NCBI RefSeq assembly: GCF_001190945.1
Contig: NZ_CP011112.1
Coordinates: 1,550,001-1,614,000, forward strand
Direction of reading: 5' to 3'
Origin: Luteipulveratus mongoliensis
GTDB taxonomy: Bacteria; Actinomycetota; Actinomycetes; Actinomycetales; Dermatophilaceae
Length of the DNA stretch: 64,000 bases
Numbering within the stretch: the stretch's first letter is position 1; every line of letters begins with the position of its first letter. The notes beneath the pieces were generated by a model. The model did no database searches and had not been told where the DNA came from. It saw only the letters and a program-made list of their open reading frames with translations. This document shows positions 1 through 8,654 of this stretch, piece by piece. Both the position numbers and the translations under genes were made by a program.

Positions 1-302
1 ACGAACAGGCCTTCTACGCAAGGGATCTCGCGGGCACGGTGGTGCTGGTCGGCGTACCCACGCCTGACATGAAGATCGAGCTGCCGCTCATCGAGGTGTT
101 CGGGCGAGGGGGCGCGCTCAAGTCCAGCTGGTACGGCGACTGCCTGCCCTCCCGTGACTTCCCGATGCTGGTCGACCTCTACCGGCAGGGCCGCTTCGAC
201 CTCGATGCCTTCGTCACCGAGAAGATCGGGATCGGTGATGTCGAGGCGGCGTTCGACAAGATGCACGGCGGCGACGTGCTGCGCTCGGTGGTCGTGCTGT
301 GA
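1..302 (+). CDS. 3' end of zinc-type alcohol dehydrogenase, probably S-(hydroxymethyl)mycothiol dehydrogenase (partial)
   Basis: The open frame enters from the left edge (reading from base 3) and ends at the TGA at 300-302, so only about the last 99 residues are seen. The visible part has the MDR-family C-terminal layout: end of the Rossmann fold (GTVVLVGVP), the [11 protein letters not shown] segment, and the final [20 protein letters not shown] motif typical of class III alcohol dehydrogenases. In actinobacteria such enzymes oxidise the formaldehyde-mycothiol adduct with NAD. The assignment to the mycothiol branch rests mainly on the neighbour: the next gene overlaps it by 4 nt and encodes a metallo-beta-lactamase-fold hydrolase, the arrangement I recall for mycobacterial mscR. 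Another zinc alcohol dehydrogenase is possible because the substrate-binding half is missing. Confidence 0.75.
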   Translation, partial: EQAFYARDLAGTVVLVGVPTPDMKIELPLIEVFGRGGALKSSWYGDCLPSRDFPMLVDLYRQGRFDLDAFVTEKIGIGDVEAAFDKMHGGDVLRSVVVL

Positions 303-946
303 GCGTCATTGAGACAGGCGGGATCCGCGTCGAAAAGGTCGTGACCTCAGGGACATTCAGCCTCGACGGTGGCACCTGGGACGTCGACAACAACGTGTGG
401 ATCATCGGCAACGACGATGAGTGCGTGGTCATCGATGCCGCACACCAGGGCGAGCCGATCCTCGACGCAGTGGGAGACCGGCGGCTGCTGGCCGTGCTCT
501 GCACCCACGCGCACGATGACCACATCAGTGCGGTCGGTGAGGTCTACGACGCCACCCAGGCTCCGTCGTACCTCCACCCTGCGGATCGCGAGCTGTGGGA
601 CCGGGTCTACGACGAGGTCGGTCCGGATCGCGAGCTCGCCGATGGCGACCGCATCGACGTCGCGGGCGTGACGCTCGAGGTGCTCCACACGCCGGGCCAC
701 GCGCCTGGTGCGTGCTGCTTCTACGCTCCGACGCTCGGCGTGGTGCTCACCGGGGACACGCTCTTCCAGGGCGGGCCCGGTGCGACGGGCCGCTCATTCA
801 GCGACTTCCCGACGATCATCGAGTCGATCAAGACCCGGCTGCTGACGCTGCCGCCTGAGACCGTGGTCCTCACCGGGCACGGCGACTCGACCACGATCGG
901 CGACGAGGCCCCACACCTGCAGGAGTGGCTCGACCGCGGCCACTGA
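299..946 (+). CDS. Metallo-beta-lactamase-fold hydrolase coupled to the mycothiol dehydrogenase
   Basis: 215-aa cytosolic protein with the full metal-binding set of the MBL fold: THAHDDH near residue 64 (HxHxDH), HTPGH near residue 124, the LTGDTLF Asp motif near 150, and the last His in LTGHGDST near 194. It resembles the glyoxalase-II-like branch. The GTG start at 299 overlaps the stop of the dehydrogenase (GTGA), so the two are translationally coupled. Given the partner, hydrolysis of the S-formylmycothiol product is a reasonable role, but that is inference from the pairing. No signal peptide is seen. It is followed after 6 nt by a convergent membrane protein gene. Confidence 0.85.
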   Translation: MSVIETGGIRVEKVVTSGTFSLDGGTWDVDNNVWIIGNDDECVVIDAAHQGEPILDAVGDRRLLAVLCTHAHDDHISAVGEVYDATQAPSYLHPADRELWDRVYDEVGPDRELADGDRIDVAGVTLEVLHTPGHAPGACCFYAPTLGVVLTGDTLFQGGPGATGRSFSDFPTIIESIKTRLLTLPPETVVLTGHGDSTTIGDEAPHLQEWLDRGH

Positions 947-952
947 GCCGCG

Positions 953-1405
953 CTACTCGGCGTAGAACCAGCGGGTGACGGCCGAGCCGGCGAGGAGCCG
1001 TCGGGACCAGAGCAGCATGGCGCTCACCGCGGCCGTCGGCAGCAGATAGAGCGCGATCTGGCCGATGGCTTCGTGGGTGGCGATCGCCAGCACCAGGAAC
1101 ACCAGCACCGAGAAGGCGAACAGCATCCCGAAGACTCCGGCCGCGAACTTCGCGAACACCCACGCCGTCGGCCCGCCCCACCAGCCGCGCGCGAACCAGG
1201 CCGAGATCGCCACGAGCCAGAAGATCGTCCAGCCCAGATCGCCCTTGGAGCCTCGGTCCGTCGAGGACCAGAGTGCGACCCCGCACAGCGCCAGCCACAC
1301 GAGGGCCAGCAGCCCAAAGCCGAGATGCAGCTCGTACGGCCGTGGTTCCGACAGGCGTCGACGTCGCCTCGGAGGTCGCTCCCGCAGAGCTGCGAACTGC
1401 GTCAC
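953..1405 (-). CDS. Small four-helix integral membrane protein, function unknown
   Basis: 150-aa protein with an Arg-rich N terminus (residues 8-20, positive-inside) and about four hydrophobic helices, near residues 27-45, 58-72, 84-108 and 118-134. I do not recognise a named family. It is convergent with the hydrolase at 299-946 (6-nt gap) and divergent from the short gene at 1442. The 36 bp between 1406 and 1441 must hold both translation starts and at least part of both promoters. Confidence 0.6.
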   Translation of the reverse strand: MTQFAALRERPPRRRRRLSEPRPYELHLGFGLLALVWLALCGVALWSSTDRGSKGDLGWTIFWLVAISAWFARGWWGGPTAWVFAKFAAGVFGMLFAFSVLVFLVLAIATHEAIGQIALYLLPTAAVSAMLLWSRRLLAGSAVTRWFYAE

Positions 1406-1441
1406 CCCGGGACTCTAACCCCGGCGTCGTAGGGTGCTGGT

Positions 1442-1720
1442 GTGCACCAGCTGAACGATCTCGACGTAGCCGCAACCCTCGCGCTGCTGCTGCCGGTCGC
1501 TCATCTGCTGCTTGGCGCCTCGCTGGCCGCGGGTACGGCCGTGCTGCTCGTCTCGCTGGCCATCGCCGCCCTGGCCGCGATATCGCCGGATGGGTCTCGT
1601 TCGATCGCCGTTGAGCGTCGCCGTCGTGCATGGCGCTCGTTGTTGGTCGCTCTACGCCGGCCCGACCTGCCCGGTCGACCACAGCCGCGCGCCCCTGGGT
1701 TCAGCCCGGCGGGCGCCTGA
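1442..1720 (+). CDS. Short two-helix membrane protein (DUF6412-like) upstream of the YidC-like gene
   Basis: 92-aa protein with a GTG start, two hydrophobic segments (about residues 10-27 and 30-48) and a basic, Pro/Arg-rich tail. Short proteins of this layout stand directly before Oxa1/YidC-like insertase genes in many actinobacteria (DUF6412, from memory). The next gene starts 62 bp downstream. It may help the insertase or simply share its operon. The basic cytosolic tail starting near residue 55 could contact ribosomes or lipids, which is speculation. Confidence 0.55.
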   Translation: MHQLNDLDVAATLALLLPVAHLLLGASLAAGTAVLLVSLAIAALAAISPDGSRSIAVERRRRAWRSLLVALRRPDLPGRPQPRAPGFSPAGA

Positions 1721-1782
1721 CCTCAGCCGGGCTCTCCCGCCTCCGAATTCCCTTTTCCTGCTTGACCTTTCGGAGGTTACTC

Positions 1783-2394
1783 ATGCTTGCTGTGCTCGAT
1801 CCCATCGTGGTCCTGTTTCGATCCGCACTCGAACCGCTCACTCATGTCATGCCTGCTGGGCTGGCCGTCGTTGCACTCACCGTCGTGATCCGGGCGGCCC
1901 TCCATCCATTGGTGCGGCACGCCTTTCGTGCGTCACGTGACGGGAGAGCGGGGTGTCTGCCGATCCTGGTGCAGATCCCGATCGTCTCGGCGGTCTATCG
2001 ACTCTTCACGGCGTCGGTGATCGCGGGGCATGCCAACGCTCTGCTCGCGCAGAGCTTCCTCGGCGTACCTCTCGGCCAGCACCTGCTGGCCAGCGCCGGG
2101 CCTGACGTGCTGGTGTTCCTCGTCCTTGCGGTGGCGATCGCCGCGGTGGCGTGGGGCGCGTACCGGTTCAGTCGGCGTACGACGTCCGCACCTGTTCTCC
2201 CGGACGGCACCTCTCCCGAGGTTGCCGCGGCCATGGCCAGGACAGCGCGGTTGCTACCCGCGCTGTCCTTCGGCTCAGTCCTGGCGGTGGCGGTCGTACC
2301 TCTCGCCGCCAGCGTCTACCTGCTGACATCGACGGCGTGGTCCCTGGCCGAGCGGATGTGGCTGCACCACACCCTGAGCGCGGTCAGTAGCTGA
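1783..2394 (+). CDS. YidC/Oxa1-family membrane protein insertase, short paralogue
   Basis: 203-aa polytopic protein. I chose the ATG at 1783 because a strong Shine-Dalgarno (cggaggt) lies 7 nt before it; the reading frame stays open further left but lacks a better start. The order is an N-terminal helix, a conserved cytosolic hairpin (VIRAALHPLVRHAFRAS), the CLPILVQIPIVSAVYRLF segment that corresponds to the helix pair of YidC, then two further helices and a final one near residue 175. It is shorter than main YidC proteins and has no large extracytosolic domain. It is therefore probably an accessory insertase beside the essential copy elsewhere, inserting small membrane proteins. The 3' end overlaps the convergent secreted-protein gene by 11 nt. 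Confidence 0.75.
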   Translation: MLAVLDPIVVLFRSALEPLTHVMPAGLAVVALTVVIRAALHPLVRHAFRASRDGRAGCLPILVQIPIVSAVYRLFTASVIAGHANALLAQSFLGVPLGQHLLASAGPDVLVFLVLAVAIAAVAWGAYRFSRRTTSAPVLPDGTSPEVAAAMARTARLLPALSFGSVLAVAVVPLAASVYLLTSTAWSLAERMWLHHTLSAVSS

Positions 2395-3586
2395 CGGTCC
2401 CGAGCTGGGTGATTCGGCCGTTCACCACGGTGATCGCCCCGATGTCGCCGTCGGAGAACGTCTGGAACACCCAGCTCGGCGTCACCATCCACGGGCTGAA
2501 CGGCAGCGCTAGCTCGGCCAGGTTGGACTTCGCGTCCGGACCGAACGCGAAGTCCATCACGCGCCGCGGAGCCGTGATGCTGAGCTGCCTCGGCGGTGAG
2601 TTCGGCTCGCTCGGCGGCAGGAATCCGTCGACCGAGTAGGTCGCCGACGGAGCGAGGTTCAGCGTGCGCTGCGGCCCGACGTTGGCGAAGCAGTCGTCGT
2701 GGTCCATGTCGGGGACACATCCGGTCGTACGGATCGCGGTGGTGAAGGTCACCGAGGAGTCGAAGACCGACACCTTGCGGATGAAATAGGTGCCGTCCGG
2801 CAACGCGCCTTTGGTCGGGACCGAGTCGGCTCCGTGCGGCGTCGGGACCTGCTTCGGAGTGAACGTGTTGTCGCTGGAGCGCTGCAGCTTGGAGTGCGTC
2901 GGGTCCGTGATGCCTCCAGAGCCCCACGCCCAGTCGGCGATGACGGGCATCTGCTTCTGGAGGTAGAACGATGCGTCCGCCTCCGGTCCCCACATGTCGG
3001 TCGTCCGTAGGCCGTGCGCAGTGAAGGCAATCATGAGGGAGAGGCCCGGCTGGTCCTGTCCACCGTGTCCAGAAGGCGCCAGCTGGCCACTGTTGGCCTC
3101 ATGGGTCAGGACTGACCAGCGCACGCCGTCGCTGCCGTACGCGATCGCCTGGCCCGTGCCGTCGCCGGTGAACTCGCCGGTCGCGATGAACACGGCGTGC
3201 CGCAGGCCGGGCGGGCGGTTGCCGGACAGCGCAGGTGCGGCGGTCGTGTCGACCGTGTCCGGGGCGGTGCTGCGGTTGACGAGGGTCCACCGGTCCCCAG
3301 TCCCCGGGCCGTGGGCGTAGAACGCGATCCGGCCATCGCCCTGGGCGATCGCGCCCTCGAAGCTGTTGCCGATGCGGACGACCGCGATGGTGCCGTGTCC
3401 GGCGATGGCGCGCAGCTGCGCGGTCGCGGTGCCCGTGGAGACGTACGGGCGTTCCACGGTCGGGTTGACCGCGGCAGGTCGCGTGTCGGCCGCCGCGGTG
3501 CCGATGTGCGCGCCGAGCGCGGTGAGAGCGATGACCGAGCCGACCATCGTCGTACGGAATGAGCGTGAGCAGAGATGAGAACGCAT
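2384..3586 (-). CDS. Secreted protein of unknown function
   Basis: 400-aa protein. The ATG at 3586 is chosen because it opens a clear Sec signal peptide (basic RSHLCSRSFR, hydrophobic core, AAADT cleavage region near residue 34). The much longer open frame upstream is only antisense to cysS. The mature part is rich in Gly, Thr and Ser, has segments reminiscent of beta-propeller or beta-sandwich repeats (DGRIAFYAHGPGTGDRWTLV, DGTGQAIAYGSDGVRWSVL), and one Cys pair (GCVPDMDHDDCF). I do not recognise a family. A G-rich ribosome site (GGGGG) precedes the start. It is divergent from cysS across about 170 bp. Confidence 0.6.
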   Translation of the reverse strand: MRSHLCSRSFRTTMVGSVIALTALGAHIGTAAADTRPAAVNPTVERPYVSTGTATAQLRAIAGHGTIAVVRIGNSFEGAIAQGDGRIAFYAHGPGTGDRWTLVNRSTAPDTVDTTAAPALSGNRPPGLRHAVFIATGEFTGDGTGQAIAYGSDGVRWSVLTHEANSGQLAPSGHGGQDQPGLSLMIAFTAHGLRTTDMWGPEADASFYLQKQMPVIADWAWGSGGITDPTHSKLQRSSDNTFTPKQVPTPHGADSVPTKGALPDGTYFIRKVSVFDSSVTFTTAIRTTGCVPDMDHDDCFANVGPQRTLNLAPSATYSVDGFLPPSEPNSPPRQLSITAPRRVMDFAFGPDAKSNLAELALPFSPWMVTPSWVFQTFSDGDIGAITVVNGRITQLGTVSY

Positions 3587-3757
3587 GCTTGCTGAACCCC
3601 CTGTGTGAGGCGGCCGACCCCCCAATGGTCCGACTCGCCGGCGCCGCTCCCCAGCGGGCGCCTGTTGTGAGGACGCGCCAGGACCCGCGAGGTTGCTCCC
3701 ATAGGTGCCGGTGATCGCGTGACCGTCACAGGTCGCGACCGTCGTTAGACTCTGCGG

Positions 3758-5188
3758 GTGACTCTGCAGATCTATGACACCGCGACCCGTTCGCTGCGCG
3801 CCTTCGTGCCGCAGCACGAGGGCAAGGTCGGTATCTACATCTGTGGGCTCACGACACAGGGATCGCCCCACATCGGCCACGTCCGGTTCACGGTGGCGTT
3901 CGACATCCTGCGCCGCTGGCTGACGACCGGGCACGGCTACGACGTGACCTTGATCCGCAACGTCACCGACATCGACGACAAGATCCTGCGTAAGTCGGCC
4001 GAGCACTCCGCCGACTGGTTCGCCTGGTCCTACCGTCACGAGCGAGAGACCAGCGACGCCCTCGACACGCTGGGAGTCCTGCGGCCGTCGTACGAGCCGC
4101 GCGCGACCGGGCACGTGACCGACATGGTCGAGATCATGGAGACCTTGATCGAGAAGGGTCACGCCTACCCGGCGGCCGACGGCAGCGGCGACGTCTACTT
4201 CGATGTGCAGTCGTGGCCGTCGTACGGCGAGCTGACCCGCCAGCTGCTCGACGACATGGAGCCCGCGGAGGACGCCGACCCCAGGGGAAAGCGTGACCCG
4301 CGCGACTTCGCGCTCTGGAAGGGGCGCAAGCAGGACGAGCCCGCCTCGGCGTCCTGGCCGACGCCGTTCGGTGAGGGACGGCCGGGTTGGCACCTCGAGT
4401 GCTCCGCGATGGCGCGGCGCTGGCTGGGCGACACGTTCGACATCCACGGCGGCGGCATCGACCTGCGCTTCCCGCACCACGAGAATGAGCAGGCCCAGTC
4501 CCGTGCAGCCGGAATGGGTTTCGCGCAGTACTGGATGCACAACGGTTGGGTCACGCTCAGCGGTGAAAAGATGAGCAAGTCGCTCGGCAACACACTGACC
4601 GTCGAAGAGCTGACCAAGACCGTGCGGCCACTCGTGCTGCGCTACTACCTCGGAGCGGTGCACTACCGCTCGACGATCGAGTACCACGAGGGCTCCCTCG
4701 CGGAGGCTGGTGCGGCGGTCGAGCGCATCGAGGGCTTCCTGCAGCGGGCCGAGCCGTCGTCGTACGCCGACCGGTCACCTTCGGTGCCGGCAGCGTTCGC
4801 CAAGGCGATGGACGACGACCTCAACGTGTCAGGTGCACTGGCAGCAGTGTTCGACGCCGTGCGGGACGGCAACACCGCGTTGGATGACGGTGACCACGAG
4901 AAGGCTCGCGACCGGGCTGCCGAGGTCGTCGCGATGACCTCGGTGCTCGGTGTCAATCCTCTTGATCCTCAGTGGGGTTCGTCAGGAGATGACCCTACGA
5001 CGGCCGCTCTCGGCTCCCTCGTCGAAGCCCTGATCGCGCAGCGCAAGACAGCGCGGGCCGAGAAGGACTTCGCGGCTGCGGACACGATTCGCGACCAGCT
5101 GACCGCGGCCGGCGTGGCGGTCGAGGACACACCGGACGGGGCGCGTTGGTCGCTCGTCCGACCCACGCGTGATGACGAGAAGGACTGA
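3758..5188 (+). CDS. cysS: Cysteinyl-tRNA synthetase
   Basis: 476-aa class I aminoacyl-tRNA synthetase that charges tRNA-Cys. Visible marks are the zinc/cysteine-binding [13 protein letters not shown] (HIGH motif, about residues 29-41), [10 protein letters not shown], the GWHLECSAM zinc site near 210, the HHENE motif near 241, and the class I KMSKS signature as EKMSKSLGN near 270, followed by the DALR-type anticodon-binding tail. Length fits the family. The GTG start at 3758 gives the usual N terminus. It lies 1 nt upstream of rlmB, the conserved cysS-rlmB pairing of actinobacteria. The related mycothiol ligase MshC is about 60 residues shorter and has a different signature, so this is CysS. 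Confidence 0.97.
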   Translation: MTLQIYDTATRSLRAFVPQHEGKVGIYICGLTTQGSPHIGHVRFTVAFDILRRWLTTGHGYDVTLIRNVTDIDDKILRKSAEHSADWFAWSYRHERETSDALDTLGVLRPSYEPRATGHVTDMVEIMETLIEKGHAYPAADGSGDVYFDVQSWPSYGELTRQLLDDMEPAEDADPRGKRDPRDFALWKGRKQDEPASASWPTPFGEGRPGWHLECSAMARRWLGDTFDIHGGGIDLRFPHHENEQAQSRAAGMGFAQYWMHNGWVTLSGEKMSKSLGNTLTVEELTKTVRPLVLRYYLGAVHYRSTIEYHEGSLAEAGAAVERIEGFLQRAEPSSYADRSPSVPAAFAKAMDDDLNVSGALAAVFDAVRDGNTALDDGDHEKARDRAAEVVAMTSVLGVNPLDPQWGSSGDDPTTAALGSLVEALIAQRKTARAEKDFAAADTIRDQLTAAGVAVEDTPDGARWSLVRPTRDDEKD

Positions 5189-5189
5189 C

Positions 5190-6185
5190 ATGGCTGGCAA
5201 CTCGAAGCGCCGAGGCGCCGTTCGCAAGGCAGGATCCAAGAAGGGCATGGTCGTCGGCAGCGGCGGTCAGCGTCGACGCGGGCTCGAGGGCAAGGGTCCG
5301 ACGCCTCGTGCTGTTGAGCGCCCGAACCACAAGGCATACAAAGATTCCAAGCGCGCTGACAAGGCCGGTGGATCCGGCCAGTCCGGCTCCTCGGGAGGCG
5401 GTGGCAGCCGTCAGGGCAGGACCTCCGGTGGCAAGCGCAACCGGCAGGCGTCCGAGGTCATCGCCGGGCGCAACTCCGTCGTGGAGGCTCTGCGCGCGGA
5501 CATTCCGGCGGCGACGCTCTATGTCGCCGGGCGCATCGACTCCGACGACCGGGTCCGCGAAGCGCTGAAGATCGCGGCCGACCGGGCCATCCCGATCCTG
5601 GAGACGCCGCGTGGCGAGCTGGACCGGCTGACCGATGGCGCGGTCCACCAAGGTCTCGGGCTGCAGGTGCCGCCGTACGAATACGCCCACCCCACTGACC
5701 TGATGAATCCCGAGGCACCTGGTGCGCCGCTGGTCGTCGCGCTCGACGGCATCACCGACCCGCGCAACCTCGGTGCGATCATCCGCTCGGTCGCGGCGTT
5801 CGGTGGGCACGGCGTGATCGTGCCTGAGCGTCGCTCGGTGGGCATGACCGCTTCGGCCTGGAAGACGTCGGCCGGTGCTGCTGCGCGCATCCCAGTTGCG
5901 TTGGCGGGCAACCTGACTCGCACGCTGGAGGAGTTCCGCAAGGCGGGCTTCTTCGTGCTGGGGCTCGACATGGACGGCGATGTCTCCCTGCCCGAGATCA
6001 CGCTGGCAGACGAGCCGCTGGTCATCGTGGTCGGCTCGGAGGGCAAGGGCTTGTCGCGGCTTGTCGGCGAGACATGCGACCAGATCGTGTCGGTGCCGAT
6101 GAGCTCGGCCGTCGAGTCGCTCAACGCCGGTATCGCGGCGTCCGTCACGCTGTACGAGATCTCTCGCCAGCGCGCCGGTCGCTGA
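5190..6185 (+). CDS. rlmB: 23S rRNA (guanosine-2251-2'-O)-methyltransferase, TrmH/SpoU family
   Basis: 331-aa SPOUT methyltransferase. I start at the ATG at 5190 (MAGNSKRRG), 1 nt after the cysS stop. The first about 85 residues are a basic, Gly/Ser-rich disordered extension common in actinobacterial members. Then comes the substrate-binding domain ([12 protein letters not shown]) and the knotted SpoU domain with motif 1 [15 protein letters not shown] near 188, motif 2 [13 protein letters not shown] near 278 and motif 3 [15 protein letters not shown]-like ([12 protein letters not shown]) near 302. It methylates the ribose of G2251 in the peptidyl-transferase loop using S-adenosylmethionine. 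Another TrmH family rRNA or tRNA methylase is the only serious alternative. Confidence 0.92.
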   Translation: MAGNSKRRGAVRKAGSKKGMVVGSGGQRRRGLEGKGPTPRAVERPNHKAYKDSKRADKAGGSGQSGSSGGGGSRQGRTSGGKRNRQASEVIAGRNSVVEALRADIPAATLYVAGRIDSDDRVREALKIAADRAIPILETPRGELDRLTDGAVHQGLGLQVPPYEYAHPTDLMNPEAPGAPLVVALDGITDPRNLGAIIRSVAAFGGHGVIVPERRSVGMTASAWKTSAGAAARIPVALAGNLTRTLEEFRKAGFFVLGLDMDGDVSLPEITLADEPLVIVVGSEGKGLSRLVGETCDQIVSVPMSSAVESLNAGIAASVTLYEISRQRAGR

Positions 6186-6189
6186 TTCG

Positions 6190-6235
6190 CTGGTCGAGTA
6201 GGCGAGCGCCCTGGCGCGAGCCGTATCGAGACCAG
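6190..6235. repeat. REP-like intergenic palindrome, possible terminator
   Basis: A 46-bp imperfect palindrome directly after rlmB. The outer arms are CTGGTC / GACCAG and the inner arms include GGCGAGCGCC against GGCGCGAGCC. From memory, elements of the form TGGTCGAGTA...TATCGAGACCA are scattered between genes in many actinobacterial genomes, so this is probably one copy of a dispersed repeat. It sits 5 bp after the rlmB stop and could also end transcription. Confidence 0.6.
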
Positions 6236-6273
6236 GTGACATGAGCGCGGGCCGCGCTGACTACCTTGGCCGC

Positions 6274-7152
6274 ATGCGCTTCTCGATCTGGCCCTCGTCC
6301 GCGCACTCGTGGGATGCGTGGCTTCGGATGACGTCTGCCGCGGAGGCCTCGGGTTGGGACGGCGTATGGGTGGCGGACCACTTCATGCGCAACACCGACG
6401 ACGCTGCCGGAGACATGCAGGAGTGCTTCAGTCTGCTGGCTGGGCTGGCGGCGGCGGTCCCACGTCTGCAGCTCGGGTCCCTGGTCGCCGGCAACACCTA
6501 CCGACACCCGGCCGTGCTGGCCAACCAAGCCCGCACGATCGATCACATCAGCAACGGCCGGCTGACTCTCGGGATGGGAGCCGGCTGGCAGCGGAACGAG
6601 CACGAGGCGTACGGGATCGACCTTCCGCCCACGCCCGAGCTGCTCGCACGTTTCGAGGAGGCGTGCCAGGTCGTCCGCGGGCTGCGTGATGAGGACTGGG
6701 TCACCTTCGACGGCGAGTACTACCAGCTGGCCGGAGCGCGCCTTGACCCCAAGCCGGTTGGTGCGCTGCCGCTGCTGATCGGTGCGGCAGGCGAGAAGGT
6801 GATGCCTCGGATCGTGGCGCAGTACGCCGACCAGTGGAACACGTGGGGCACGCCGGAGAGGTTCGCGCACAAGAGCGCCATCATGACCAGAGCGTGCGAG
6901 GTCGCTGGACGTGACCCCGCCACGTTGGGCCGCTCGACCCAGGCGCTGCTGGTCCTGGACGGTGACGGCCCCGATGTGACTGCACCCGTCATCGCCGGTG
7001 GTGTGCAGGGGATCGTCGATGCCGTCGGCGCGTTCTCGGAGGCTGGGCTGGACGAGCTCATCGTTCCGGACTTCCATCTGGAGTCCGTCGAGGAGTCAAT
7101 GCACTTGTGGGACACCGTGATTGGCGAGGTCGCGCCGCACTTTCGCGACTAG
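6274..7152 (+). CDS. LLM-class flavin/F420-dependent oxidoreductase
   Basis: 292-aa TIM-barrel protein of the luciferase-like monooxygenase superfamily. I prefer the ATG at 6274 (MRFSIWPSS) because it begins with the first barrel strand; an in-frame ATG at 6241 adds 11 residues that overlap the repeat's edge. Family marks are GWDGVWVADHF near 33, LGSLVAGNTYRHPAVLANQARTIDHISNGRL as the canonical strand-helix block (split here at residues 75-106), GMGAGW near 109, and LIGAAGEKVM near 170. Substrate unknown. Members of this subgroup in actinobacteria usually bind F420. It stands alone and is convergent with the DUF4032 gene. Confidence 0.8.
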   Translation: MRFSIWPSSAHSWDAWLRMTSAAEASGWDGVWVADHFMRNTDDAAGDMQECFSLLAGLAAAVPRLQLGSLVAGNTYRHPAVLANQARTIDHISNGRLTLGMGAGWQRNEHEAYGIDLPPTPELLARFEEACQVVRGLRDEDWVTFDGEYYQLAGARLDPKPVGALPLLIGAAGEKVMPRIVAQYADQWNTWGTPERFAHKSAIMTRACEVAGRDPATLGRSTQALLVLDGDGPDVTAPVIAGGVQGIVDAVGAFSEAGLDELIVPDFHLESVEESMHLWDTVIGEVAPHFRD

Positions 7153-7203
7153 CTCGCGCTGGGGCGCGTTGGGCCCGGGAGAGCCGACCGGTCGGCGTAC
7201 GGC

Positions 7204-8448
7204 TCAGTCGGTGCGCGCTCGCACGGGGACCGACTCGGTGTCGACGCCGACGATGGCCTTCTCGTCCGGCTTGGTCGGCAGCACGTTGTCGACGTAGTCG
7301 CGGATGGCCTGCTCGATGGTGACGTCCGTGCCGGCCTGTTCGGACATGTACCAGCGGTGTTCGAGCACCTCATGGAAGATCTCCGCCGGCTCGAGCTTGG
7401 CACGCAGGGTGGCCGGCACCGTACGCGTGATGGGTTCGTAGATCTTGGTCAGCCAGTCGTACGCGACCATCTCCTCGTCGTCGTTCTGACGGTCCTGCGA
7501 GGCGCGGTAGGCGTCGAGGTCGTTGAGGAGACGGCGAGCCTGGTTCTCACCGACGTCGAGACCGGTCAGTCGCAGCAGGCGGCGCGAATGATGGCCAGCA
7601 TCAACGACTTTCGGCTGGATCTGGATCTGCGCGCCATCGATGTCCGTGGAGATGTCCAGCTCACCGACGTCGAAGCCGAGCTCGTTGAGGCGACGGATGC
7701 GCTCCTCGACACGCCACCGGTCGCCCTGCTCGAAGCGCTCCGACTTGGTGAGCTCCTCCCACAGGTCGCGGTAGCGGGTCATGATCCGCTCCGACACCTC
7801 GACGGGATCAAAACCCTCCTCGATGAAGCCGCCCGCCTGCAGATCCATCAGCTCGCCGGCGATGTTGACCCGGGCGATGTCGAGGTCGTGCTCTCGCTGA
7901 CCGTTGCTGAGGGTGTCGTGCAGCTCGCCGGTTTCAGCGTCGACGAGGTAGGCCGCGAACTCGCCTGCGTCCCGGCGGAACAGCGTGTTGGACAGGGACA
8001 CATCGCCCCACCAGAAGCCGCTCAGGTGGAGGCGTACGAGCAGGACCGCGAGGGCGTCGATCAGCCGGTCGGCGGTGTCCGGGCGCAGGGTCTGGCTGAG
8101 CATCGCCCGGTAGGGGAGCGAGAACTGCAGGTGCCGGGTGAGCAGGCAGGCATCCAGCGGGTTGCCTTCGGGATCGGTGCGTGAGCTGACGACGCCGACC
8201 GGCTCGACGCAGGGCTGGTTGAGCTTTCGGAGCATCCGCAGCATGGAGTACTCGCGGCGCGCGATATCGGCCTTGATCTCCTTGATGGCGATGACCCGGC
8301 CGTCGACCTTGACGAACCGGACGACGTGCCGCGAGATGCCGCGGGGTAGTGCCGCGAGCAGATCCTCGGGCCACTCCTCGAGAGGCAGGTGCCAGGGCAG
8401 GTCCAGCAAGGCCGGGTACGGGCGTGCCGCGGTGAGTTCCAGAGCCAC
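7204..8448 (-). CDS. DUF4032 domain protein with a kinase-like fold
   Basis: 414 aa from the GTG at 8448 (VALELTAARPYP). The frame stays open to 8532 and a longer start cannot be excluded, because no good ribosome site precedes 8448. The N-terminal half looks kinase-like: VIAIKEIKADIARREY near 55-70 (Lys/Glu pair), LHLSGFWWGDVSLSNTLF near 155 (like the HxDxxxxN catalytic loop), and YLVDAETGELH near 180 (metal-binding Asp). The C-terminal half (about 280-400) is the DUF4032 region. It is widely kept in actinobacteria and often lies beside the sugar ABC ATPase gene, as here. The substrate is unknown. Confidence 0.75.
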   Translation of the reverse strand: MALELTAARPYPALLDLPWHLPLEEWPEDLLAALPRGISRHVVRFVKVDGRVIAIKEIKADIARREYSMLRMLRKLNQPCVEPVGVVSSRTDPEGNPLDACLLTRHLQFSLPYRAMLSQTLRPDTADRLIDALAVLLVRLHLSGFWWGDVSLSNTLFRRDAGEFAAYLVDAETGELHDTLSNGQREHDLDIARVNIAGELMDLQAGGFIEEGFDPVEVSERIMTRYRDLWEELTKSERFEQGDRWRVEERIRRLNELGFDVGELDISTDIDGAQIQIQPKVVDAGHHSRRLLRLTGLDVGENQARRLLNDLDAYRASQDRQNDDEEMVAYDWLTKIYEPITRTVPATLRAKLEPAEIFHEVLEHRWYMSEQAGTDVTIEQAIRDYVDNVLPTKPDEKAIVGVDTESVPVRARTD

Positions 8449-8530
8449 GCCCTCGATCGTCCCACCGTTACCCCGCCAACGCACCCACTCCCGTACGCCT
8501 GCCCGCGCTTCTCCCGCCCTCGCCTCGGCC

Positions 8531-8596
8531 AAGAGACTGCGTCTTCCGAATCTGACGCACTTGTAAGGCGGTCAGACTCAGAAGACGCAGTCTCTT
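8531..8596 (+). repeat. 66-bp inverted repeat, left copy, flanking the DUF559 gene
   Basis: Starts AAGAGACTGCGTC and ends GACGCAGTCTCTT, so the copy is itself an imperfect palindrome. Compared base by base with the reverse complement of the copy at 9574-9639, 61 of 66 positions agree. The two copies are therefore terminal inverted repeats around a single gene. The differences all lie in the half of the repeat nearest the gene. Confidence 0.85.
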
Positions 8597-8614
8597 GGGC
8601 GGTTATCCACAGGG

Positions 8615-8632
8615 CGACGAACGCGTTCGTCG
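8615..8632. promoter_or_regulatory. 18-bp perfect palindrome upstream of the DUF559 gene, possible operator
   Basis: CGACGAACGCGTTCGTCG reads the same on both strands. It is 22 bp before the ATG at 8655, inside the repeat-bounded unit. A perfect DnaA-box-like 9-mer (TTATCCACA, 8603-8611) stands just before it. The short distance to the start suggests a repressor site, perhaps for autoregulation. Function is inferred only from symmetry and position. Confidence 0.4.
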
Positions 8633-8654
8633 ACGTTCGTCCACCCTTGCCTCC

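Noticed and set aside
3587-4687. Long reverse-strand open frame joined to the secreted-protein gene (767 codons in all)
   Set aside because: The part right of 3586 is antisense to cysS, has no protein-like composition, and the signal peptide starts at the ATG at 3586.
7153-7203. Terminator between the LLM and DUF4032 genes
   Set aside because: Only short pairing (GAGCCG/CGGCTC around a small palindrome) is seen; too weak to list as a feature.
8603-8611. Replication origin signal (TTATCCACA)
   Set aside because: A single DnaA-box match without a cluster or AT-rich region; may be chance or part of the mobile unit.
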